NCBI GenBank assembly: GCA_030731175.1
Contig: JANQUM010000135.1
Location: 1 to 6,588, forward strand
DNA: 6,588 bases
Origin: Spirosomataceae bacterium
GTDB lineage: Bacteria; Bacteroidota; Bacteroidia; Cytophagales; Spirosomataceae
Reading direction: 5' to 3'
In this document: positions 1 through 5,609 of the stretch, piece by piece
How positions within the stretch are numbered: the stretch's first letter is position 1
Layout of the letters: each line of letters starts with the position of its first letter
The notes under the pieces: generated by a model
What the model was told of the DNA's origin: nothing
Database searches by the model: none
Seen by the model: the letters and a program-made list of their open reading frames with translations, nothing else
Position numbers and translations under genes: made by a program

Positions 1-258
1 CTTGACGAACCTTTTGCGGGAGTTGACCCAATTGCAGTAGAGGAAATTCAGGGAATTGTGGCAAGGCTTAAGCACCGTAATATCGGAATTCTAATTACTG
101 ACCACAACGTAAACGAAACGCTTTCAATAACAGATCGAGCTTACTTACTTTTCGAGGGGAAAATCTTAAAATCGGGCACTGCCGAAGAACTCGCCGCCGA
201 TGAAATGGTACGTCGGGTTTATCTCGGAAAGAACTTTGAATTGAAACGTAAAATATAG
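1..258 (+). CDS. lptB: LPS export ABC transporter ATP-binding protein LptB (3' part, 5' end outside window)
   Basis: This is the C-terminal 85 residues of the cytoplasmic ATPase that drives lipopolysaccharide extraction from the inner membrane together with LptF, LptG and LptC. The reading frame is open from base 1. It begins inside the Walker B motif (LDEP, with the catalytic Glu at visible residue 3). The D-loop AGVDP (6-10) follows, then the H-loop histidine in TDHNV (H35). The stretches IGILITDHNV, ITDRAYLL, EGKILKSGTAEELA and the ending VRRVYLG are characteristic of LptB rather than of amino-acid importers of the LivF/LivG type, which share the fold. Full LptB is about 240 residues, so roughly two thirds lie upstream, including Walker A and the ABC signature. 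The end at TAG (256-258) matches the usual family C-terminus. No hairpin terminator is visible after it. Confidence 0.93.
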   Translation, partial: LDEPFAGVDPIAVEEIQGIVARLKHRNIGILITDHNVNETLSITDRAYLLFEGKILKSGTAEELAADEMVRRVYLGKNFELKRKI

Positions 259-301
259 AAATTATAAAGATTGGAGAGTTGAGATATGAGATTGTAGAAT
301 T

Positions 302-332
302 TTGTAATCAAGTCGGCTTAGTTTATGTTTTG
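302..332 (+). promoter_or_regulatory. Bacteroidota-type promoter upstream of the M23 peptidase gene
   Basis: TTG at 302-304 is followed after exactly 19 nt by TATGTTTTG at 324-332. This fits the Bacteroidota primary sigma consensus TTG, 19-21 nt, TAnnTTTG, with either one mismatch at the last base or one extra base in the spacer. Transcription would start around 339, giving a leader of about 40 nt before the TTG codon at 377. It implies that the peptidase is transcribed separately from lptB. The prediction is by eye. Confidence 0.5.
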
Positions 333-376
333 CATCGTTTACTACCTACCCCTAAAATTTAAAATTCACTTTTAAT

Positions 377-1051
377 TTGACTAATCTAAATTCTCCGATC
401 TTGATACATAAAATCACCCCGTTCGACTTCTCAAAAGCAGACCATTTGTGGCTGGATTTTACAGCGGCAAATCAGAAATTAAAATCTGTTGATTTACGCA
501 ATACTGAAGCATTTTCTGATTACGTTTTCAACATAATTAAAAGCGAAGGAAAGAAGTGTGGCGTTGGTGGTTATTTAGAAAATCGGGCGGTGTATCATCG
601 CTCTGAGCATTTTAAAGGAACAGAGCAACCAAGAACAATTCACCTCGGTTTAGATATTTGGGCGGAAGCCTTTACTCCTATTTTCGCCCCCGCAGACAGC
701 ATCGTTCACAGTTTTCACGACAATAAAGGTTTTGGGGATTACGGCCCGACTATTATCTTAGAACACACTGATTATCAAGAATTAAGCATCCCCAAGTACA
801 GTTTATACGGACATCTCAGCCGCCGTTCTTTAGATAACTTATTCGTTGGAAAAGAAATTAATAAAGGAGGGCAATTTGCCGAATTTGGACCTTTCCCCGA
901 AAACGGAGATTGGCCACCGCACTTACATTTTCAGCTAATGAACGATTTACTTGGAAAAACAGGCGATTTTCCCGGTGTTTGTAGTGAAGCAGATAAAGAT
1001 TTGTACGCTGAAATTTGCCCGAACCCGTACGAATTTGTGGGGTTAAATTAA
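377..1051 (+). CDS. M23 family metallopeptidase (LytM-type fold), no signal peptide
   Basis: A 224-residue protein with the full zinc-peptidase signature of family M23: H89xxxD93 in IHLGLDIW (two zinc ligands), H146 in YGHL (catalytic region), and H182xH184 in PPHLHFQ (catalytic His and third ligand). M23 enzymes normally cut peptide cross-links in peptidoglycan. Here the N-terminus (about residues 1-85) shows no hydrophobic signal, membrane segment or LysM repeat, so the protein appears cytoplasmic and its substrate is unknown. It resembles a stand-alone Bacteroidota family that I recall, with the motifs GGYxExRxxYxRSE before and GDFPGVC after the peptidase core. The same core is fused to class III aminotransferases in some proteobacterial genes (family knowledge, not checked here). 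Start: an in-frame stop at 353-355 limits extension, there is no ATG before the core, and TTG at 377 is the first usual start codon; TTG at 401 is an alternative. The gene has its own promoter and converges on the next gene with an 8 bp gap. Confidence 0.85.
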   Translation: MTNLNSPILIHKITPFDFSKADHLWLDFTAANQKLKSVDLRNTEAFSDYVFNIIKSEGKKCGVGGYLENRAVYHRSEHFKGTEQPRTIHLGLDIWAEAFTPIFAPADSIVHSFHDNKGFGDYGPTIILEHTDYQELSIPKYSLYGHLSRRSLDNLFVGKEINKGGQFAEFGPFPENGDWPPHLHFQLMNDLLGKTGDFPGVCSEADKDLYAEICPNPYEFVGLN

Positions 1052-1059
1052 GTTTTATC

Positions 1060-1827
1060 TCAAAGTACAAATCGGCGAATGCCAATTAGCACAAAAATAA
1101 GCACGCTGTACCAAATGAAAAAGGGTATAATATAGCTTATTAAACCTAAAGGTAACATTATAGCTATGATAAGTAGCTGAAAACCAAGCCCATACATTGA
1201 AACGAGCGTCATAAACCAACTTGGAAATACTTTTGCTTTGTGGGCGGTTTTGTCCATCAAATGAATTGCTTTATCGAATATTCCGTAGCAAAACGTGTAG
1301 GCTTGAAACAAGAAATCTACCGTTTTTTGGTTTTCTCCCGGCAATGCCCGAGGAGATTTATATTCAAAAACTTTGCTTGTGGTGTCTCCGCCCTCAGATT
1401 TATTTCGTAGTATAACGTAGTAATAATTATACAAAGTGCCCTGAAGTTGAACCGCCGCAAAAGCTAAAAAAATCAAGTATGCAGGCGTTTGTGCAACGTA
1501 GCCGATGGTGCAGAGTATAATGAAATTTAATAGTATGTCGAAAACGCTATCGAGGTAACGCCCTGTATAAGAAGGCGTTTGTTTAACTCGGGCGAGTTCG
1601 CCGTCGGCGGCATCAAGAATAGATTTTAGAATAAGAAAAAAAGCGGCGGCAATGTAATATTCTTTGAAAATACAATACGATGCAACTAAACCGCAAACGC
1701 CGAATAAATAAGTAACACGAACGGGCGTAAAGCTGGTATTTTTGAGTGAGTTAGCGAGCAATGTAGCGGGTGCTCTACCGTAGTCTGATAAATCAAAAAA
1801 TTTATCTTTTGCGGCTAATTTTGCCAT
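1060..1827 (-). CDS. CDP-alcohol phosphatidyltransferase family membrane protein
   Basis: A 255-residue integral membrane enzyme that moves a phosphatidyl or similar phospho-group from a CDP-linked donor to an alcohol, as in phospholipid head-group synthesis. The family signature D(x)2DG(x)2AR(x)8G(x)3D(x)3D is complete: D72, D75-G76, A79-R80, G89, D93 and D97. These residues bind the metal ions and the CDP moiety. Hydrophobic segments lie at about 38-70, 98-140 (two helices), 205-226 and 229-249, consistent with the six-helix fold. A polar loop at about 141-200 separates the two halves. The start is ATG (CAT at 1825-1827) and the stop is TGA. The alcohol acceptor cannot be told from sequence: phosphatidylglycerophosphate, phosphatidylserine, inositol-type or other products are all possible, and the nearest neighbours give no further hint. 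It is divergent from the DoxX-like gene and convergent with the M23 gene. Confidence 0.88.
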   Translation of the reverse strand: MAKLAAKDKFFDLSDYGRAPATLLANSLKNTSFTPVRVTYLFGVCGLVASYCIFKEYYIAAAFFLILKSILDAADGELARVKQTPSYTGRYLDSVFDILLNFIILCTIGYVAQTPAYLIFLAFAAVQLQGTLYNYYYVILRNKSEGGDTTSKVFEYKSPRALPGENQKTVDFLFQAYTFCYGIFDKAIHLMDKTAHKAKVFPSWFMTLVSMYGLGFQLLIIAIMLPLGLISYIIPFFIWYSVLIFVLIGIRRFVL

Positions 1828-1864
1828 TTAATAACGTAGAAGGTCAGGCAATATAGCCGTTTTA

Positions 1865-1895
1865 CAAAAATAGGGTTTATATCCACGACTATGAA
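1865..1895 (-). promoter_or_regulatory. Candidate promoter of the CDP-alcohol phosphatidyltransferase gene
   Basis: On the minus strand TATTTTTG (1872-1865) matches the Bacteroidota -7 element TAnnTTTG perfectly. A weak -33 triplet TTC (1895-1893, consensus TTG) precedes it at 20 nt. The -7 element ends 37 nt before the ATG, a plausible leader length. The call rests mainly on the -7 box. Confidence 0.42.
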
Positions 1896-1965
1896 TTAAT
1901 TTTTAAGGAATGGTCAAATTATTGTTATATCTTGATTTTTTAACCAAAACAAATCGAGGTAGCAA

Positions 1966-2340
1966 ATGAAGAAAGTATTTCAAGTTTTAGGGTTCATTTT
2001 TGCCCTTTTTATTGCCTATGGTGGCGTTCAGCACTTTCTAAAAGCTGACTTTTACTTGCCTTTCGTTCCTAGTATTTTTCCTTTCGCCATGGCGATAATT
2101 TACATTTCTGGCATTTTGGAAATCGTTTTTGGTGTTGCTTATTTTATTCCCAAGTTCCGTCTGATCGGAGCATGGGGCATTTTGGCTCTTATGCTTGTTT
2201 TTTTGCCCATTCACGCGGCAGATATTTTTCTTGATGCTCCCGCAATTGGTAGCAAAACGGCAGCTTACATTCGTTTGCCCGTACAATTTCTTTTTATCGC
2301 CCTTTCTTGGAAAATGGTGCAGATGGCAAAAAACGATTGA
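1966..2340 (+). CDS. DoxX-like small four-helix membrane protein
   Basis: A 124-residue protein with four hydrophobic segments at about 4-21, 39-61, 66-86 and 103-119. The pattern is that of DoxX/DoxX-like proteins: a GGVQHF element after helix 1, SGILEIVFGV in helix 2, a basic turn (PKFRLIGAW) before helix 3, and RLPVQ opening helix 4. DoxX was named for a thiosulfate:quinone oxidoreductase subunit in an archaeon. The bacterial DoxX-like proteins are mostly uncharacterised, and some are tied to oxidative stress, so no reaction should be assigned here. The ATG at 1966 is supported by a GAGG Shine-Dalgarno-like element 6 nt upstream, unusual for this phylum. The gene stands alone: the upstream neighbour is divergent and the downstream one convergent, with a hairpin terminator 12 nt after the stop codon. 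Confidence 0.8.
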   Translation: MKKVFQVLGFIFALFIAYGGVQHFLKADFYLPFVPSIFPFAMAIIYISGILEIVFGVAYFIPKFRLIGAWGILALMLVFLPIHAADIFLDAPAIGSKTAAYIRLPVQFLFIALSWKMVQMAKND

Positions 2341-2384
2341 GATTAAAACAAAAATAGCCGTCTCGAAACTTCGGGACGGCTATT
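2341..2384 (-). terminator. Strong intrinsic terminator between convergent genes
   Basis: The hairpin spans 2353-2384. A perfect 10 bp arm (AATAGCCGTC with GACGGCTATT) is continued by one T-G wobble and CGA/TCG, around a four-base AACT loop at 2367-2370. On the minus strand the stem runs into TTTTTGTTTT (down to about 2345), a good U-tract, so it best serves the OmpA lipoprotein gene ending at 2406. On the plus strand the following sequence is a poor U-tract, but the hairpin probably also stops or stabilises the DoxX-like transcript. Confidence 0.85.
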
Positions 2385-2405
2385 CTCTAAATGTTATTTT
2401 GAAGA

Positions 2406-3320
2406 TTACTTCTTCGCTGTATCTGGGTTCAACAAGTCATAGAACTGATTCAACTTTGGCATTAAAATAATGCGAGTTCTGCGGTTCATCGCTTTGTTTT
2501 CAGATGTTGTGTTTGGAACCATTGTGTTGTATTCTCCACGTCCGGCGGCAATTAAGCGATTCGGGTTGATATTGAAATTATCTTGCAATGCACGAACAAC
2601 CGATGTAGAACGCTTTACGCTCAAGTCCCAGTTATCCTGAATAAGTTGCGTGCTGATCGGCGTATTGTCAGTGTAGCCCTCTACCATTACTTCAAGTTCT
2701 GGACGTGACTGAATTACCTTTGCAATTTTACCCAAAACTTCATTGGCACGAGGTGTTAGCACGTAGCTTCCGCTTTTGTATAACATGGCGTCAGAAAGGT
2801 TAATCATTACAACCGTTTTGTCAACCTTGATGTCAACGTCTGTATCGTTAAGGTCTAAACCGATGCTCTGTTTTAAGTTTACCGCAAGAGCAAGGTTGAT
2901 TGAATCCGCTTTTGTACGGGCATCACGTAGCAAGTTGATGTAACGGTCTTTTTCCGCCATTTGGCTCAACGTCTTATCAATATTGCTGTTTGCTGCTTTT
3001 GAAAGAACCGTCAATTCGCCCACTTGGGTCATTTGTTGGTCACGGTTTTTCTGTAGGTCTGCTACTTGAGATCTCATTAACGCTAATTGATCTTCTCTTG
3101 ATTTGGTTACAGTCCGAACTTCGGTCTGACTCATCGCCAAGTCTGACTTCAATTTGTCAATCTGGGTGCGTGAATCTGTCAGGTCATTACTGCATTTCAT
3201 CAATGAGTTATCCACGTTTTTATATTTGCTTTCGAGGTCGGCAAATTTTTTCTTGGTAACGCAAGAAGAAATCGAAGCGGTAACCAATGCACCTATTAAT
3301 ACTAATTTTGTTGCTTTCAT
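2406..3320 (-). CDS. OmpA family lipoprotein with N-terminal coiled coil
   Basis: A 304-residue outer-membrane-type lipoprotein expected to bind peptidoglycan from the periplasm. Residues 1-19 form a lipoprotein signal peptide (basic start, hydrophobic core), with the lipobox ISSC and lipidated Cys20. Residues 24-135 are highly polar, rich in K, D, Q and S with spaced Leu, Met and Val, and are predicted to form a long coiled coil. Residues 165-290 are the OmpA C-terminal domain: VEGYTDNTP contains D218, and NWDLSVKRS contains R237, the usual diaminopimelate-contacting pair. It continues with RLIAAGRGE and N279-R280-R281. No beta-barrel is present, so this is a Pal/MotB-like anchor rather than a porin. 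The ATG (CAT at 3318-3320) begins a proper signal peptide and has AGGA about 11 nt upstream. It has its own -7 element (3367-3374) and its own terminator. It lies downstream of the two-component genes on the same strand. Confidence 0.9.
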   Translation of the reverse strand: MKATKLVLIGALVTASISSCVTKKKFADLESKYKNVDNSLMKCSNDLTDSRTQIDKLKSDLAMSQTEVRTVTKSREDQLALMRSQVADLQKNRDQQMTQVGELTVLSKAANSNIDKTLSQMAEKDRYINLLRDARTKADSINLALAVNLKQSIGLDLNDTDVDIKVDKTVVMINLSDAMLYKSGSYVLTPRANEVLGKIAKVIQSRPELEVMVEGYTDNTPISTQLIQDNWDLSVKRSTSVVRALQDNFNINPNRLIAAGRGEYNTMVPNTTSENKAMNRRTRIILMPKLNQFYDLLNPDTAKK

Positions 3321-3366
3321 TTTTGAGTTTTCCTGTTTGTATTTGTTGTTAGATATATACTTGTTG

Positions 3367-3374
3367 CAAATTTA
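3367..3374 (-). promoter_or_regulatory. Promoter -7 element of the OmpA lipoprotein gene
   Basis: The minus-strand TAAATTTG is a perfect match to the Bacteroidota -7 consensus TAnnTTTG and lies 46 nt before the ATG. No TTG is found 19-21 nt upstream; that space is occupied by the T-tract and hairpin of the preceding kinase gene. An activator or a tolerant -33 would be needed, so the call is moderate. Confidence 0.45.
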
Positions 3375-3379
3375 GACAC

Positions 3380-3410
3380 AAAAAAAGCATTCCGCTCTTT
3401 AATAGTGCTT
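3380..3410 (-). terminator. Weak candidate terminator of the two-component operon
   Basis: On the minus strand a 5 bp stem AAGCA/TGCTT (3410-3406 with 3389-3385) encloses a 16-base loop and is followed by a T-run. The T-run includes the last two stem bases and reaches 3380. It lies 35 nt after the kinase stop codon. The U-tract is convincing but the stem is short, so termination may be partial and allow read-through into the OmpA gene. Confidence 0.4.
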
Positions 3411-3444
3411 AATTGGGGCTTAAAATTACTTTAAAACCACCTTT

Positions 3445-4797
3445 TTAGTCAAATACTGTAAAAATATGCTTTCCGCTATCGTATTTGTAGGCAATATTGA
3501 AGCGGAAAGTGTGTAAAATTCGCTGCACAATGCGAAGCCCCAACCCAAGCCCATTAAGATTTATTGCGTTTTTTCCTCGTTTGAACGGTTCAAAAAGCTG
3601 TCTGATTTCTTCGGCAGAAAGTGGCGTTCCGGTATTGCTAAAATTAACAATGAGTCTTCCACCGGGGTTATTTATTTCAATATCTATCGCCTTTTTATCA
3701 GAATAAAGGTAGGCATTTTTGATCAGATTGCTAAATGCAACTTCCAACAAATTTTGATTGCCGTTTACTTCCAAAACACCTTCCAAGTTTCCCGCATCAT
3801 CGTTAATATAAAAATTCACTTTTAAGTTCGGATATTGCGTATTCACCTGCTCAATACAATTATAAATTGCTTCATCAATTCGGCAAATTTCGCCTTTCGT
3901 TTCTTTGTAATTGTCAATTCGCGAGAGGATTAGCAGCGAGTTTATCAATTCTTTCAACTGACTTACATTGGTAATCAGCATTTTTAGAAATTCCAGTTCT
4001 TTTCCAGCCGCATTTTGCAGTTGATTTTCCGCTTGGGCAAGAATCCGGGCTAAGGGTGTTCTGAGTTCATGCGATGCTTGTGCTGTAAATTCTCGCTGTT
4101 TTTGGTAAACATCACTGATGCGGTTCATCATGTGGTTAAACTCGTTACTGAGTAAATCAATTTCGTTTTTTCCGGCAACGTTGGCTTCCAGTTTACCTTC
4201 ACTGTTTAGGTCATTAATATTTCGTATTTTTCGGTGAAAAATATCCAGCGGCACAAACTGCTTTTTGATAATAGAAAACGTAAAAAACCATGCTCCAAAA
4301 ATAAAGAGCACAAAAGCTCCTAAAAGTATATAAATCAAGTAGTTAAGCTTACGTTTCCCATAATTGTCATCCGCCGAAATGATGACGAAATAATCCTCAG
4401 CGTTTGAATCATAAAACAATCCGTAGATCTCGTTTTTGTTATCTTGCTTAAAGAAGGTTTTATTTTGTCGCAAATCCTCCAAATCACTACTTTTCCAATT
4501 GATCTTTGTGTCGTCAAGGCTGCTGTAAATAAGGTTTTGTTTTCCGTCAAAAATCAGCGTTTTTTCGTTGTAAAGCTTATTAATAGTGTTTTGATCTATG
4601 ATTTTAAGCAGCCGCTCATCTACTTCTTTCACGTCAAGTAATAATTTTACTGCCGTCAGGGCTTTTTCGTTGAGTCTGGCTTCAAACTCTTGCTTACGAA
4701 AATCCGCAAAAAGCGTAATTATAAAAAGGCAGACAACGCCAAAAAGCAGCGTAAAAACGGTACTGATATAAAACGATATTTTGCTTTTGATGGTCAT
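3445..4797 (-). CDS. Two-component sensor histidine kinase (HAMP, HisKA, HATPase)
   Basis: A 450-residue membrane kinase that senses an envelope signal and phosphorylates the adjacent regulator. Order: transmembrane helix 1 (about 8-30), periplasmic sensor segment (about 31-150) with no recognised domain, transmembrane helix 2 (about 153-175), HAMP linker (about 176-228), HisKA dimerisation domain (about 232-297), and HATPase domain (about 340-450). The phosphoacceptor is H243 in ASHELRTPLA. The ATP site has an N-box at 357-361 (NLIKN), an F-box LFEPFKRG at 401-408, and a G2 box GLGLGL at 416-421. The G1 box reads NTG (388-390) where most kinases have DxG; I believe this variant occurs in other Bacteroidota kinases, so it need not mean inactivity. 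The ATG follows the regulator's TAA with no gap, indicating translational coupling. The ligand is unknown. Confidence 0.93.
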   Translation of the reverse strand: MTIKSKISFYISTVFTLLFGVVCLFIITLFADFRKQEFEARLNEKALTAVKLLLDVKEVDERLLKIIDQNTINKLYNEKTLIFDGKQNLIYSSLDDTKINWKSSDLEDLRQNKTFFKQDNKNEIYGLFYDSNAEDYFVIISADDNYGKRKLNYLIYILLGAFVLFIFGAWFFTFSIIKKQFVPLDIFHRKIRNINDLNSEGKLEANVAGKNEIDLLSNEFNHMMNRISDVYQKQREFTAQASHELRTPLARILAQAENQLQNAAGKELEFLKMLITNVSQLKELINSLLILSRIDNYKETKGEICRIDEAIYNCIEQVNTQYPNLKVNFYINDDAGNLEGVLEVNGNQNLLEVAFSNLIKNAYLYSDKKAIDIEINNPGGRLIVNFSNTGTPLSAEEIRQLFEPFKRGKNAINLNGLGLGLRIVQRILHTFRFNIAYKYDSGKHIFTVFD

Positions 4798-5478
4798 TTA
4801 TTCTGCCTTCAGGTAATAGCCAAACCCAATTTTTGTGTGGATTAACTTAATGGCATGTTCCTTGTCGATCTTTTTTCTCAAGAAATTAATGTAAACCTCA
4901 ATGGTATTTTGGTTCGTTTCAATGTGGTAGTCCCACAACTCGTCCGCGATTTGTTGCTTGGAAAGAACCCGCCCCTTTGCCGTCGCTAAAATATTGAGCA
5001 GCTTAAATTCTTTGGGTGTCAACGTAATTTCAACCTCATCTCGCGTCACTTTTTTTTCGTCCGAATAAATCTTGAGATCAGCTATTTCCACAAAAGCCAT
5101 TTCGAGTTGTGGCATAGCTTTACGGCGGTATAAAGCCTGTATCCGTGCCAGTAATTCGGCAAGGTGAAAAGGTTTCACAAGGTAATCATCCGCCCCAAAA
5201 TCGAAAGCTTCAACTTTGTCTTCCACTTCACCAAACGCCGTCAGCATTAATATTGGAGTAGTTTTATCACTTTCCCGGATTATCCGACAAACCTCCAAAC
5301 CATTTATTTTTGGTACATTTACATCCAATAAATATACATCGTAAGAATCGGTGCGGAGTTGTTTAAAAAACAGTTCGCCGTCAAACACGGTATCGCACTC
5401 CACTTGCTTACTGTGCAGGTAAGTTTTTATTTCGGCGGAAAGGGTCGGGTCGTCTTCGAGAAGGAGCGTTTTTAACAT
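4798..5478 (-). CDS. OmpR/PhoB family response regulator
   Basis: A 226-residue DNA-binding regulator, the first gene of the two-component operon. Receiver domain (1-120): acidic pocket E8-D9-D10, phosphoacceptor D52 in YLLDVNVP, switch residue T80 in LMLTA, and K102 in YLVKPF. The C-terminal winged helix (about 130-225) has the OmpR-type LTPKEFKLLNIL start, a recognition-helix region around NQNTIEVYINFLRKKI, and the closing wing IHTKIGFGYYL. Length and residues are typical for a functional regulator. The ATG (CAT at 5476-5478) gives a full-length receiver start. The stop codon abuts the kinase ATG. The gene is divergent from egtB across 131 bp and may bind its own control region there, as many OmpR-family regulators do; the target genes are not shown by the sequence. 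Confidence 0.95.
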   Translation of the reverse strand: MLKTLLLEDDPTLSAEIKTYLHSKQVECDTVFDGELFFKQLRTDSYDVYLLDVNVPKINGLEVCRIIRESDKTTPILMLTAFGEVEDKVEAFDFGADDYLVKPFHLAELLARIQALYRRKAMPQLEMAFVEIADLKIYSDEKKVTRDEVEITLTPKEFKLLNILATAKGRVLSKQQIADELWDYHIETNQNTIEVYINFLRKKIDKEHAIKLIHTKIGFGYYLKAE

Positions 5479-5509
5479 GGGAACATTTTTTTATTCACAT
5501 AATTGAACG

Positions 5510-5540
5510 CAAAATCAGCCTTTATCGTGCAAATCCTGAA
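5510..5540 (-). promoter_or_regulatory. Weak candidate promoter of the two-component operon
   Basis: On the minus strand TGATTTTG (5517-5510) matches TAnnTTTG except at the second base. It is preceded at 20 nt by TTC (5540-5538), a one-mismatch -33. It sits 31 nt before the regulator ATG. The same TTC with a 20 nt spacer occurs in the promoter proposed at 1865-1895. The evidence is weak and this is the best candidate found. Confidence 0.25.
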
Positions 5541-5555
5541 TACAGCGTTAGATTG

Positions 5556-5596
5556 GATCGATCTACGGTTTTGAAGTAAACTTTTTTTTAAACTTT
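5556..5596. promoter_or_regulatory. Candidate operator region between egtB and the response regulator gene
   Basis: This divergent control region holds a perfect 8 bp palindrome GATCGATC (5556-5563). It also holds a direct repeat TAAACTTT at 5577-5584 and 5589-5596, spaced 12 bp start to start, about one helical turn. Tandem direct repeats near 11 bp apart are typical OmpR-family binding sites. A third partial copy, TAAAC, lies at 5605-5609, touching the egtB start codon. The region is AT-rich, so chance is a real alternative. Confidence 0.3.
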
Positions 5597-5609
5597 CTGT
5601 TCTGTAAAC

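Noticed and set aside
271..294. Imperfect 8-nt tandem pattern (TTGGAGAG, TTGAGATA, TGAGATTG) after lptB
   Set aside because: The copies differ too much, and the stretch is simple-composition intergenic DNA; not called as a repeat.
858..1085. Open frame of 75 codons on the minus strand
   Set aside because: It overlaps the M23 gene and the end of the phosphatidyltransferase gene, has no recognisable domain, and mirrors conserved M23 codons including the HLHF motif.
1880..1965. Promoter for the DoxX-like gene (TAATTTTT near 1896)
   Set aside because: The -7 candidate has one mismatch, but no TTG lies 19-21 nt upstream, and TATCTTGA near 1928 is a poorer match; no confident choice.
2195..2470. 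Open frame of 91 codons on the plus strand overlapping the end of the DoxX-like gene
   Set aside because: It runs through the terminator hairpin and into the antisense of the OmpA gene; it is a shadow of real genes.
377..5478. A single envelope operon or gene-cluster system across the window
   Set aside because: Genes change strand repeatedly and have separate promoters and terminators; only the regulator and kinase are clearly co-transcribed.
5553..5584. TTG (5553-5555), 21 nt, TAAACTTT as the egtB promoter
   Set aside because: Spacing fits, but the -7 element has two mismatches to TAnnTTTG and coincides with the direct repeat; left as an operator candidate only.
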